From NCBI RefSeq assembly GCF_018638295.1, contig NZ_JABTTS010000002.1:186001-250000 (forward strand): DNA of 64,000 bases. Reading direction: 5' to 3'. How positions within the stretch are numbered: position 1 is the stretch's first letter; every line of letters starts with the position of its first letter. The position numbers and the translations under genes are program-made. The DNA is from Streptomyces sp. CHD11 (lineage in GTDB: Bacteria; Actinomycetota; Actinomycetes; Streptomycetales; Streptomycetaceae). Below the pieces are notes generated by a model. The model saw nothing but the letters and a program-made list of their open reading frames with translations. It was not told the origin of the DNA and made no database searches. Below are positions 42,263 to 51,855 of the stretch, piece by piece.

Positions 42263-43584
42263 GTTCCGCCCGAGTTCACCGCCGTTCGGTCATCTCCGAG
42301 GCCGTCGCTCCCTGGAGCGACATCGCCCGTCTGCTCCGCGGCGGCGAGGCCGACACCCTCATTCCGGTGATCATCCCCCGCCACCGCCGCCGGCTGTGGT
42401 GGATGCTGCCGCTCTGGCTGGGCGTGTACGCCCTGCTGATGGGCGTGATGCTGACGCTGCGGGAGGCCGACTCCGACGGGGCGGCCGACCTCGCGTACGG
42501 CGCGCTGGCCACCCTCTCCTACGTCGGCGGCGTGGTGCTGCTGGTGATCGGCGCGCTGTGGTGGTGGCGCTCCTCGATCGTCGAGATCGAGCAGGGCACC
42601 AACGGCGTGCTGACCCGCTACGGCGCGGTCACCCGTACGCTCGACGCCGGCCGGCACTACCTCTGGCACCCCTGGTCGCGGGTCGACTTCGTGGTCGACA
42701 CGGCCACCGAGATCCCGTACTCGGCGCCGGTCATGGCCTGCCCCACCCAGGAGAACGTGCCCCTGCGTTCGATCGAGTTCTTCCTGAAGTTCAGGATCAC
42801 CGACGCGGTGCTGTTCGTCCGCACCATCGGTGCCGGCAACTTCGACCTGGTGCTGTCCAGCGCCGTACAGGACGCGATCCGGCAGCGGGCCCGCCAGATG
42901 CGCACCGAGCGTGCCTATGATCTGCGCGGTTCGGACGTGGCCGACATGCAGGAACTGCTCAACCGGCAGCTCTCCCGCTACGGCGTGCGCATCACCGGCT
43001 GCAACATCCCCGATGTGCAGCTGCCGACGCAGTACCAGCAGCACCTGGCGACCCGGGAGCGGATCGCCAAGGAGCGCACGGCCTACGAGCAGGAGTGGGG
43101 CCTGACCCGCAAGCGGCGCATCGACTACCTGGGCATGGACATCGAACGGGCCAAGAAGGTCCGCGACGCCCGTATCGTCGAGGTGAAGGCCGCGCTGAAC
43201 CGGGCCCGGGAGGAGGTCGCCCAGCTGCTGGAGCGGCAGGAGACCGAGGCCCAGCGGGTGCGGTTCGAGATCGAGACGCGCGGCCGCAGCGGACTCATCG
43301 CCGCCGAGAACGAGGCCCGTGCGCAGCGTGCGCTGGCCAAGGCGTACCGGGACAACCGGGCGGTGCTCCAGTACGAACTGGCCCGCCGGCGGCTGGAGGT
43401 GGGTGCCGGACTCGCCGGGAAGGCCCCGCAGCCGGTGGTGGTGCGTACCGACGGCGGCACCGACACCTCGGCGCTGTCCACGCTGTTCACCGCTCAGCTG
43501 CTGCCGCGGCTGACGGGGAGCGACCGGCCGGTTCCCGGCGACCGGGCTGTGTGGGGGAACGACGGCGGCGACGCCCCGCGGTAG
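42259..43584 (+). CDS. SPFH/band-7 domain membrane protein, second of tandem pair
   Basis: Protein of 441 aa with TTG start in a TTGA overlap. Two helices (LWWMLPLWLGVYALLMGVML; ATLSYVGGVVLLVIGALWWW) precede the SPFH domain (GTNGVLTRYGAVTRTLDAGR; RSIEFFLKFRITDAVLFVRT) and a coiled coil (KAALNRAREEVAQLLERQET). Same order of parts as its upstream neighbour but clearly diverged, so an old duplication. Likely functions with it. Confidence 0.88.
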   Translation: MSSARVHRRSVISEAVAPWSDIARLLRGGEADTLIPVIIPRHRRRLWWMLPLWLGVYALLMGVMLTLREADSDGAADLAYGALATLSYVGGVVLLVIGALWWWRSSIVEIEQGTNGVLTRYGAVTRTLDAGRHYLWHPWSRVDFVVDTATEIPYSAPVMACPTQENVPLRSIEFFLKFRITDAVLFVRTIGAGNFDLVLSSAVQDAIRQRARQMRTERAYDLRGSDVADMQELLNRQLSRYGVRITGCNIPDVQLPTQYQQHLATRERIAKERTAYEQEWGLTRKRRIDYLGMDIERAKKVRDARIVEVKAALNRAREEVAQLLERQETEAQRVRFEIETRGRSGLIAAENEARAQRALAKAYRDNRAVLQYELARRRLEVGAGLAGKAPQPVVVRTDGGTDTSALSTLFTAQLLPRLTGSDRPVPGDRAVWGNDGGDAPR

Positions 43585-43608
43585 GGGACGGACCGTACGC
43601 TGTGTCCC

Positions 43609-44310
43609 ATGGGTGCCGTGAAGAGCAAACGGATGCCGCGTGCGGTCCGTGAACAGCAGATGCTGGACGCAGCCGTACGTACCTTCGGGCAACGCGGGTA
43701 CATGGCCGCCTCGATGGACGAGATCGCCGAACTGGCGGGCGTGTCGAAGCCGTTGGTGTATCTGTATCTGAACTCCAAGGAGGACCTCTTCACCGCCTGT
43801 ATCCGGCGGGAGGCGGGGGCCCTCACCGAGGCGGTCCGGGCCGGGGCCCGTCCGGAGCTGGCGGCGGACCGCCAGCTCTGGTCGGGCCTCACGGCGTTCT
43901 TCACGCACACCGCCCAGCACCCGGACGGCTGGGCGGTCCTGCATCTCCAGGCTCGCACGCACGGTGAGGTGTTCGCCGCCGAGGTGGCGGCGATGCGCGC
44001 GGAGATCGTGGCGTTCGTGACCCAGCTGATCCTGGCCGCCGCCCGCGAGGCCCATCGTGACCCCGACTTCCCCGAGCGGGAGGTCTCCGGGCTCGCCGAG
44101 GCCCTGGTCGGTGCCGCCGAGTCCCTCGCCGACTGGGCGAACGCCACGTCCGGGGTCACGGCCCGGCAGTCGGCGGCCACGCTGATGAACTTCGCCTGGG
44201 CGGGGCTGGGTGACCTGATGGCCGGTGCGCGCTGGATACCGCCGGACGATGCCGAGTCCGACGGCGCCGCCGGTGCGGCTCAGGCCGGGCGGACCTCCCC
44301 GGTGAGGTGA
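43609..44310 (+). CDS. TetR-family transcriptional regulator
   Basis: Protein of 233 aa. HTH: QQMLDAAVRTFGQRGYMAAS then IAELAGVSKPLVYLYLNSKE. C-terminal ligand domain of about 170 residues. TACGCT (43596-43601) lies 7 bp before the ATG, so possibly leaderless. Convergent with, and overlapping by 31 bp, the MaoC gene; a likely repressor of the fatty-acid genes through the palindromes at 46623-46652 (inference from position). Confidence 0.9.
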   Translation: MGAVKSKRMPRAVREQQMLDAAVRTFGQRGYMAASMDEIAELAGVSKPLVYLYLNSKEDLFTACIRREAGALTEAVRAGARPELAADRQLWSGLTAFFTHTAQHPDGWAVLHLQARTHGEVFAAEVAAMRAEIVAFVTQLILAAAREAHRDPDFPEREVSGLAEALVGAAESLADWANATSGVTARQSAATLMNFAWAGLGDLMAGARWIPPDDAESDGAAGAAQAGRTSPVR

Positions 44311-45224
44311 AGCCGCCCGCCGGCGCCGCGCAGTGCGAAGCGTCCGTCCTGTGCGGCGTAGGTCACCGTGCCGGGCAGGAGCACCGGCGCCCGGAAGTCC
44401 GCCCGGACCGTCGTCGCGCCGGGGGCGCCGTGTGCGGCCAGGCAGCGGGCCACGGTCCACATGCCGTGCGCGATGGCGCGGGGGAAGCCGAAGAGCCGGG
44501 CGGTGAGCGGGTACAGGTGGATCGGGTTGCGGTCGCCGGACGCCGCACCGTAGCGCCGGCCGAGGTCCGGGGCGAGGTGCCAGTCGTGGCGGGCGGGGAG
44601 GGGGGCGGGCGCCTCCTCCGGGGGCGCCGCCTCCGTCGCGTCCTTCGCCTCCGTCGCCTCCCGCACGTCCCGCGGTTCCGTGGGGAGCGTCGTCTCCGCC
44701 GGCTCCCTCGCGTCGTACGAGGGCGCGGTGGAGGTCCGCTGCCGGGCCAGGTAGGTGCTGCGTGACTCCCACACGAGCTGCCCGCCGGAGCGCAGCTCCG
44801 TGACCACGGCGGCCTCCGTGCCGCGCCGGTGCGCGGCCAGGCCGTCGATGTACACGGTCAGGTCGTGGACGCCGGCGGACGGTGTCGCACGGTGCCGGGT
44901 GATCGCGATCGAGGTGTGGACGAGACCCAGCAGCGGCAGCGGGAAGTCCCGCCCGCTCATCAGCCGCATGGCGAGCGGAAAGCCCAGCACGTGCGGGTAC
45001 GTCACCGGCAGCTCGTCGCCGCCGGCCGGAAAGCCGCACACCCGCTCGTACGCGGCGAGCCGGGCGGGATCGGCGCGCAGGGCGGGCAGCACCAGCCGGG
45101 TCCGGGGCCAGTCGGAGCCGGGGCGGGGCCGTTTGAGGGGGGACAGCAGGGCGCCGCGTGCGAGGAACGGCGCGAGGGAGGGGGGCGCGGTGAGTTCGAC
45201 CGTGGGTGCGGGGGTGGGGGTCAT
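44280..45224 (-). CDS. MaoC-like (R)-hydroxyacyl dehydratase, HtdX-type
   Basis: Protein of 314 aa with two hot-dog halves. The catalytic hydratase-2 motif is in the second: YGAASGDRNPIHLYPLTARL then FPRAIAHGMWT, with Asp and His in place. The halves are joined by an acidic Glu/Ala/Thr linker (about 172-210). Converts 3-hydroxyacyl to enoyl thioesters. It lies just downstream of the FabG4-like gene in the same order as mycobacterial Rv0242c-Rv0241c. Confidence 0.88.
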   Translation of the reverse strand: MTPTPAPTVELTAPPSLAPFLARGALLSPLKRPRPGSDWPRTRLVLPALRADPARLAAYERVCGFPAGGDELPVTYPHVLGFPLAMRLMSGRDFPLPLLGLVHTSIAITRHRATPSAGVHDLTVYIDGLAAHRRGTEAAVVTELRSGGQLVWESRSTYLARQRTSTAPSYDAREPAETTLPTEPRDVREATEAKDATEAAPPEEAPAPLPARHDWHLAPDLGRRYGAASGDRNPIHLYPLTARLFGFPRAIAHGMWTVARCLAAHGAPGATTVRADFRAPVLLPGTVTYAAQDGRFALRGAGGRLHLTGEVRPA

Positions 45225-45231
45225 GGTGTGC

Positions 45232-46539
45232 TCACGCGCCCAGCAGGCTCTGGCCGCAGACCCGTACGACCTGCCCGTTGACCGCGCCGGAGGCCGGGTG
45301 GGCGAGCCAGGCGGTGGTTTCGGCGACGTCGGCGGGCAGTCCTCCCTGGGCGAGGGAGTTCATCCGGCGTCCCGCCTCACGGATGAACAGCGGGACGGCG
45401 GCGGTCATCCTCGTCTCGATGAAGCCCGGCGCCACCGCGTTCACCGTCACCCCGTGCCCGGCGAGCGCCCGGGGTGCGAGGGAGCGGACGAGGCCGGTGA
45501 TTCCCGCCTTGCTGGCACCGTAGTTGGTCTGCCCGGCGTTCCCGGCGATCCCGGCGATCGACGCCGTGGCCACGATCCGCCCGCCCCGCTTGAGGGCCCC
45601 GGCGGCGAGCAGCGCGTCGGTCGTGCGCAGCACGCTCGCCAGGTTCACCTCCAGTACCGGACTCCAGCGGTCCGAGGGCATGTTGACCAGTCGGCGGTCC
45701 CGGGTGACGCCCGCGTTGTGGACGAGTACGTCGATGCCGCCGGGGAGGGCCTCGGCGATGCGGGCGCCCGCGTCGGTGGCGGTGATGTCGAGGGGGAGCG
45801 CGATGCCGCCGAGCCGTTCGGCGACGCGGCGGGCGTCGGGCTCGGCCGGGGGGACGTCGAGGACGACGACGTCGGCGCCGTCCCGGGCCAGCGTGGCGGC
45901 GACCGCCTCGCCGATGCCGCGCGCGGCGCCGGTGACCAGGGCGGTGCGGCCGGCGAGGGGGCGGTCGGGGTCGTAGGGGGCGGTGGGCCGGTGCGGGCCG
46001 GTTTCGATCACCTGGCCGCTGACGTAGGCCGATTTGGGGGAGAGGAGGAAGTGGAGGGTCGACGCGGCGGCGTCGGCGTCGGTGAGGCGGACCAGGTTCA
46101 CGGTGATGCCCCGGCCGGTCTCCTTGCCGAGGGAACGGGTGAAGCCCTCCAACGCCTGCTGGGCGGCGGCCTGATGGTGGTCGTCCGGGTCGAGTGGGGC
46201 GCCGAGCACCACGATCCTGCCGCTCGCGGCGACCGACCGCACGACGGGATGCAGCGCCGCGTGCACCTCGCGGAGGCCGTCGACGTCCCGGACCCCGCCG
46301 GCGTCCAGGACGACGGCGGCCGGGCGGCCCGTGGCGTCGTCCGTGCCGAGTCCGGTGCGGGCGAGCACGGGAGCGAGGCCGAGGGCGGACTTCCCGGCGG
46401 TGAGGTGGAGCAGGCCGCCGTCCAGGTGAGGACGGTCGGGTGACCAGCGGTGCAGCGGCGCGGGCCGGGGGAGGCCCAGGCGGCGTGTCAGGAAGCGGCC
46501 GGGCGCGGTGCCGGTGAAGCTCAGATAGCGGTCGGCCAT
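45232..46539 (-). CDS. 3-oxoacyl-ACP/CoA reductase, FabG4-type high-molecular-weight SDR
   Basis: Protein of 435 aa, about 190 longer than an ordinary FabG. The first 200 residues are a degenerate Rossmann domain. The second half is complete: RTALVTGAARGIGEAVAATL, then HNAGVTRD, the catalytic Ser in IVATASIAGIAG and Y-x3-K in TNYGASKAGITGLV. Reduces 3-oxoacyl thioesters with NAD(P)H. Transcribed divergently from the thiolase and 7 bp ahead of the MaoC gene. Confidence 0.92.
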   Translation of the reverse strand: MADRYLSFTGTAPGRFLTRRLGLPRPAPLHRWSPDRPHLDGGLLHLTAGKSALGLAPVLARTGLGTDDATGRPAAVVLDAGGVRDVDGLREVHAALHPVVRSVAASGRIVVLGAPLDPDDHHQAAAQQALEGFTRSLGKETGRGITVNLVRLTDADAAASTLHFLLSPKSAYVSGQVIETGPHRPTAPYDPDRPLAGRTALVTGAARGIGEAVAATLARDGADVVVLDVPPAEPDARRVAERLGGIALPLDITATDAGARIAEALPGGIDVLVHNAGVTRDRRLVNMPSDRWSPVLEVNLASVLRTTDALLAAGALKRGGRIVATASIAGIAGNAGQTNYGASKAGITGLVRSLAPRALAGHGVTVNAVAPGFIETRMTAAVPLFIREAGRRMNSLAQGGLPADVAETTAWLAHPASGAVNGQVVRVCGQSLLGA

Positions 46540-46622
46540 GGGGACTCCTCCGGGGGCATGTGGTGCTTGCCGCGCTCGTCCTGCTTGCTTCGGGCGTGCT
46601 GTGCGCGGTGTGCTCGCGCTTG

Positions 46623-46652
46623 CTTACTCTGAAGTAAGGTTACCGGAGGTAA
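46623..46652. promoter_or_regulatory. Tandem TetR-like operators between reductase and thiolase genes
   Basis: First palindrome CTTACT-CTGA-AGTAAG (46623-46638), second TTACC-GGA-GGTAA (46640-46652). Both contain TTAC/GTAA half-sites typical of TetR operators, centre spacing about 15 bp. They lie in the divergent promoter of the FabG4-like and thiolase genes, 31 bp before the thiolase ATG. Confidence 0.75.
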
Positions 46653-46682
46653 TCCTATGTCACCGGTGAGGAGAAGGTCGAG

Positions 46683-47969
46683 ATGAGCACTCTGGAACCG
46701 GCTGCCGTCCGGCGCGTCGCGGTCATCGGCGGCAGCCGTGTCCCCTTCGCCCGGTCCGACGGCCCCTACGCCACCGCCTCCAACCAGGAGATGCTCACCG
46801 CCGCCCTGGACGGCCTGGTCGAGCGGTACGGGCTCCAGGCGCCGGGCGCGGTGGGTGAGTTCGTCGCCGGGGCGGTCCTCAAGCACAGCCGCGACTTCAA
46901 CCTCGCCCGGGAGACGGTCCTCGGATCACGGCTCGACGCCCGCACCCCCGCCTACGACATCCAGCAGGCCTGCGGCACCGGACTTCAGGCCGTCATCGCC
47001 GCCGCCAACAAGATCGCCCTGGGCCAGACCGACGCCGCGATCGCCGGCGGCTCCGACACCGCGAGCGACGCGCCCCTCGGCGTCAACGACGACCTGCGCA
47101 AGGTGCTGCTCGAGGCGCGCCGCGCGAAGTCGGCCGGCGCCCGCCTGAGGGCGCTGGCGAAGGTGCGCCCCCGGCACCTCGTCCCCGACATCCCGCGCAA
47201 CGCCGAGCCCCGTACCGGACTGTCCATGGGCGAGCACGCGGCGGTCACCGCCCGCGCCTGGGGCGTCTCCCGCGAGGCCCAGGACGAACTCGCGGCCACC
47301 AGTCACCAGCGGCTGGCGGCGGCGTACGAGCGCGGTCTGCTGACGGACCTGGTGGTGCCGTTCCGCGGCCTGGCCCGGGACCACCATCTGCGCCCCGGCT
47401 CGACGGTGGAGAAACTCGCCACTCTGAAGCCCGTGTTCGGTCTCGACCACCCGGGACCCACCATGACGGCGGGCAATTCGACCCCGCTCACGGACGGCGC
47501 GGCACTGGTGCTGCTGGCGAGCGAGGGGTGGGCGAGGGAGCGGGGCGTGGAACCGCTCGCGTACCTCACCGCGTACGAGACCGCCGCCGTGGACTTCGCC
47601 GCCGGGGATGTCGCAGGCGGCGAGGACGGACTGCTGATGGCACCCGCGTACGCGGTCCCGCGGATGCTGGAGCGGGCCGGACTGGGAATGGCGGACTTCG
47701 ACCTGGTCGAGGTGCACGAGGCGTTCGCCTCCCAGGTGCTGGCCACGCTGGCCGCCTGGGAGAAGCGGGGCCTGGCGCCCGTCGACCGCGCACGGCTGAA
47801 CGTCGCCGGCTCCTCCCTGGCCACCGGCCACCCCTTCGCCGCCACCGGCGCCCGCGTCGTCGCGACGCTGGCCACCCTCCTCGCCGAACGGGACACCCCG
47901 GGCCGGGGGCTGATCTCCGTCTGCGCGGCGGGCGGACAGGGAGTGACGGCGATCCTGGAACGCCCGTGA
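46683..47969 (+). CDS. Acetyl-CoA C-acyltransferase (thiolase), FadA2-like
   Basis: Protein of 428 aa. Nucleophile C97 in YDIQQACGTGLQAVIAAANK, second site His in VEVHEAFASQVLATLAAWE and C-terminal Cys in LISVCAAGGQGVTAILE; NVAGSSLATGHPFAATGARV is the conserved loop. Performs reversible thiolytic cleavage of 3-ketoacyl-CoA. Divergent to the FabG4/MaoC pair as in Mycobacterium fadA2. Confidence 0.94.
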   Translation: MSTLEPAAVRRVAVIGGSRVPFARSDGPYATASNQEMLTAALDGLVERYGLQAPGAVGEFVAGAVLKHSRDFNLARETVLGSRLDARTPAYDIQQACGTGLQAVIAAANKIALGQTDAAIAGGSDTASDAPLGVNDDLRKVLLEARRAKSAGARLRALAKVRPRHLVPDIPRNAEPRTGLSMGEHAAVTARAWGVSREAQDELAATSHQRLAAAYERGLLTDLVVPFRGLARDHHLRPGSTVEKLATLKPVFGLDHPGPTMTAGNSTPLTDGAALVLLASEGWARERGVEPLAYLTAYETAAVDFAAGDVAGGEDGLLMAPAYAVPRMLERAGLGMADFDLVEVHEAFASQVLATLAAWEKRGLAPVDRARLNVAGSSLATGHPFAATGARVVATLATLLAERDTPGRGLISVCAAGGQGVTAILERP

Positions 47970-48279
47970 CCGGGCGTGGCCGCGGGCACGCCGCTCGTGG
48001 CCGCCGGCGACCCCGGCGGCGACCGTCCGGAGCTCACCCGTGGCCATCGGTGACCCGGCACGCGCGCCCCGAAGGCGGTACCCGGGTGACCCCCGACACT
48101 GCACACGCCCGGCCCGGGACCACCGCCGTACCCGCACAGACCCCCCACGTCACCGCCGTACGATCCCCGCACCGACCGGCGCCGTCCCGCTCCCCGGGAC
48201 CCGCCGGTGAGCGCCTCGGCGTGCGAGGCACGTACGTCGCGGCAGCCAGCAGTTCCCCTGCACGTCCCAGGAGCCGCCC
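47970..48279. other. 310-bp intergenic region
   Basis: Between thiolase and acyl-CoA synthetase. I see no gene, repeat or clear operator; a CCAGGAG ribosome-binding site closes it. Confidence 0.5.
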
Positions 48280-50202
48280 GTGTCCACCGCGCATTCCTCC
48301 ACAGCTCTCGACGACGACGTCTACGGAGCGCCCGTCCTCGTCGAGCCCGAGACCCGGCGGCTGGACGGAGTCGTCCGGGAAGCGGCCGTACCGCCCTTCG
48401 CGAAGCCGGTACGGCACGGATCACTCGCCGACCTGCCGTTCGAGAACGCGAGTACGGAACCCGACGCGGTGGTGCTGAGCCGCAAGACGGCCGACGGCAG
48501 CTGGCGGGACGTGACGGCGAAACGGTTCGCCGCCGAGGTCCTGGCCGTCGCGAAGGGCATGATGGCCGAGGGGCTGGTGCCGGGCGACCGGGTCGCCGTC
48601 ATGGCCCGCACCGTCTACGAATGGACGGTCCTCGACTTCGCCGCCTGGGCGGCGGGACTGGTCACCGTCCCCGTCTACCCCACCTCGTCCGCCTATCAGG
48701 CCCGCTGGATCCTGCAGGACTCCGGCGCGGTCGCCCTGATCACGGAGACCGCGGGCCAGGCCGCCGCCCTCGGCCCCGAACTCCCGCACCTGCCCGACCT
48801 GAGGCGGCTGTGGGTCATGGAGAAGGGTCACGTCGACGCGCTCGCGGAAGCGGGAACGCACCTCCCGGACGCCGAAGTGGAGGTACGCCGGGGCATGCTG
48901 GGCCCCGACACCCTCGCCACCCTCGTCTACACCTCGGGCACCACCGGCCGGCCCAAGGGCTGCGCCCTCACCCACGGCAACTTCTTCGCCGAGGTGGACA
49001 ACGCCATCGAGCTGCTCTACCCCATCTTCCGTGCCCGGACCAGCGAAGAGGCCTCCGTGCTGCTCTTCCTGCCCATGTCGCACGTCTTCGGCCGCATGGT
49101 GGCCGTCGCCTGCGTACGGGCCAGGGTGCGCCTCGGCCACGCGCCGAGCCTGGCCGCCGAGGACCTGCTGCCGGACCTGGCGAGCTTCCGGCCCACCTGC
49201 CTGCTGACCATCCCGTACATGCTGGAGAAGGTCTTCAACTCCGCCCGTGCGAAGGCGGAGGCGGGCGGACGGGCCGCGACCTTCGACCGCGCGGCGGCGG
49301 TGGCGCGCCGCTGCGGCGAGGCCATGGAGAACCGGCAGAACGGCGCGGGCTCCGGCCCGGCCCGCTCCCTGAAGGCGGCCCGCGCCCTCTACGACCCGCT
49401 GGTCTACCGCAAGATCCGCAAAGCCATGGGCGGCAGGGTCCGCTACGCCATCTGCGGCGGCTCCCCGCTGGGCCGCCGCCTCAGCGCCTTCTACGCCGGC
49501 GCCGGCATCGAGATCTTCGAGGGATACGGACTGACGGAGACCACCGGCGCCTCCACGGTGACACCCCCGCTGAAGCCCCGCCTCGGCACGGTGGGCTGGC
49601 CGCTGCCCGGAACCCGTATCCGGATCGCGGCGGACGGCGAGATCCTGGTCGGCGGAGAGCACGTACTGCGCGGCTACTGGGATCCCCAGGCGGGCGGTGT
49701 CGTCCCCGCCGCCCCCGACGGCTGGCTCCCCACGGGTGACATCGGCGAGCTGGACGACGAGGGTTATCTGACCATCACGGGCCGCAAGAAGGAACTGATC
49801 ATCACCTCGGGCGGCAAGAGCGTCGCCCCCGCCCCGCTGGAGAACTGGCTCCGCTCCCATCCCCTGATCTCCCAGGTCATGGTGGTGGGCGACAACCGTC
49901 CGTACGTCACCGCCCTGGTCACCCTCGACCCCGATGGCATCACCCACTGGCGCCGGATGAACGGCAGGCACCCGGTCCCGGCGGAACTCCTCACCGGTGA
50001 CGAGGAGCTGCTGGCGATCATTCAGCGGGCCCTCGACGAGGCCAACAAGATGCTCTCCCGCCCGGAGTCGATCCGCCGCTTCACCGTCCTCCCGGTGGAC
50101 TTCACCGAGGAGGCGGGCCATCTCACCCCGTCGATGAAGCTGAGGCGCGAGGCGGTCATGCGGGACTTCGCCCGGGAGGTGGAGGCGCTCTACGGGGGGT
50201 AG
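48280..50202 (+). CDS. Long-chain fatty acid-CoA ligase (AMP-binding)
   Basis: Protein of 640 aa, FadD15-like. P-loop YTSGTTGRPKGCALTHGN, linker FEGYGLTETTGASTVTPPLK, the hinge TGDIGELDDEGYLTITGRKK and the catalytic lysine region near LTPSMKLRREAVMRDFA. Activates fatty acids to acyl-CoA for the adjacent thiolase/reductase/dehydratase set. GTG start, AGGAG 7 nt upstream. Confidence 0.93.
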   Translation: MSTAHSSTALDDDVYGAPVLVEPETRRLDGVVREAAVPPFAKPVRHGSLADLPFENASTEPDAVVLSRKTADGSWRDVTAKRFAAEVLAVAKGMMAEGLVPGDRVAVMARTVYEWTVLDFAAWAAGLVTVPVYPTSSAYQARWILQDSGAVALITETAGQAAALGPELPHLPDLRRLWVMEKGHVDALAEAGTHLPDAEVEVRRGMLGPDTLATLVYTSGTTGRPKGCALTHGNFFAEVDNAIELLYPIFRARTSEEASVLLFLPMSHVFGRMVAVACVRARVRLGHAPSLAAEDLLPDLASFRPTCLLTIPYMLEKVFNSARAKAEAGGRAATFDRAAAVARRCGEAMENRQNGAGSGPARSLKAARALYDPLVYRKIRKAMGGRVRYAICGGSPLGRRLSAFYAGAGIEIFEGYGLTETTGASTVTPPLKPRLGTVGWPLPGTRIRIAADGEILVGGEHVLRGYWDPQAGGVVPAAPDGWLPTGDIGELDDEGYLTITGRKKELIITSGGKSVAPAPLENWLRSHPLISQVMVVGDNRPYVTALVTLDPDGITHWRRMNGRHPVPAELLTGDEELLAIIQRALDEANKMLSRPESIRRFTVLPVDFTEEAGHLTPSMKLRREAVMRDFAREVEALYGG

Positions 50203-50320
50203 GTCACCCCGGGCTGTCGTGGAAGGTCCGGGTCGCGGCCACGTGACCGGCTTCGGCGTCGGTGGATGTCACGGGCGGGGACCCTGCCCGCGCCCACCGA
50301 CAGCCGGGTGCGGCAAAGGC

Positions 50321-50353
50321 AGGAGCCCCGTCGCCTGACGGCGCGGGGCTCCT
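50321..50353 (-). terminator. Terminator hairpin after cold-shock gene
   Basis: AGGAGCCCCG (50321-50330) pairs with CGGGGCTCCT (50344-50353), 10-bp perfect stem, 13-base loop. On the minus strand it lies 33 bp past the csp stop and is followed by GCCTTTGCC. Confidence 0.8.
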
Positions 50354-50385
50354 TGGGTACTGCTGGTCGTTCCCGGATCGGAAGA

Positions 50386-50589
50386 TCAGACCGGGGTGAC
50401 GTTCTCCGCCTGCGGACCCTTCGGGCCCTGCGTGACGTCGAAGGACACCTGCTGGTTCTCCTCGAGAGAGCGGAAACCGCTCGCGTTGATCGCGGAGTAG
50501 TGGACGAAGACGTCGGGGCCGCCGCCTTCCTGGGCGATGAAACCAAAGCCCTTTTCGGCGTTGAACCACTTCACGGTTCCGGTAGCCAT
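50386..50589 (-). CDS. Cold-shock-domain protein
   Basis: Protein of 67 aa. Both RNA-binding motifs present: KGFGFIAQE (RNP1) and DVFVHYSAI (RNP2), beginning [17 protein letters not shown]. Single-stranded nucleic-acid chaperone. The leader is long (about 150 nt from the predicted promoter), as usual for csp genes, and may fold. Ends in a strong hairpin. Confidence 0.97.
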   Translation of the reverse strand: MATGTVKWFNAEKGFGFIAQEGGGPDVFVHYSAINASGFRSLEENQQVSFDVTQGPKGPQAENVTPV

Positions 50590-50748
50590 AAGCCCTCCCT
50601 GGGCCCAAAGGGTTGCCCTGCTCCAGAACCCAGCAAGTGTGAAGACCAATTCCGCACAACTGCATCCGTCTGAGAACGACGAGAGCCCGCGGTCACATGC
50701 TCCGCAGGCTCTGTACTGCAAGGGAAACCAAACTGCAACTTGCGAAGA

Positions 50749-50776
50749 AGCCTAGCACGCAGGTGCCCGGATGCAA
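50749..50776 (-). promoter_or_regulatory. Predicted promoter of the cold-shock gene
   Basis: On the minus strand TTGCAT (-35, 50776-50771) is separated by 16 bp from TAGGCT (-10, 50754-50749). Predicted transcript start about 50742 gives a leader of about 150 nt. Confidence 0.55.
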
Positions 50777-50907
50777 TAGATCTCAAGATCACGCCACCGG
50801 AATGTTCTCCCGTCCCGTGCGCCCCACCCGTTCCGGCCGTGTACGGCCCCCCGGAGCGGTTCAAAGGTGCGCAAGGGGGTGGAGGGTCCCTCGCTCCCGC
50901 CGAGGGC

Positions 50908-51768
<861 letters not shown>

Positions 51769-51855
51769 GACCGGATCCCGTGCGGCCGTGAGACGCGGAG
51801 GCGCGCGCACTACCCTGCTGGAAGGTTCCGGCAGACGGGGCGCGACGGGGGAGGG

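Noticed and set aside
41872..45039. 1055-aa minus-strand frame over the SPFH and TetR genes
   Set aside because: Arg/Gly/His-rich shadow; plus-strand SPFH and TetR domains are unmistakable.
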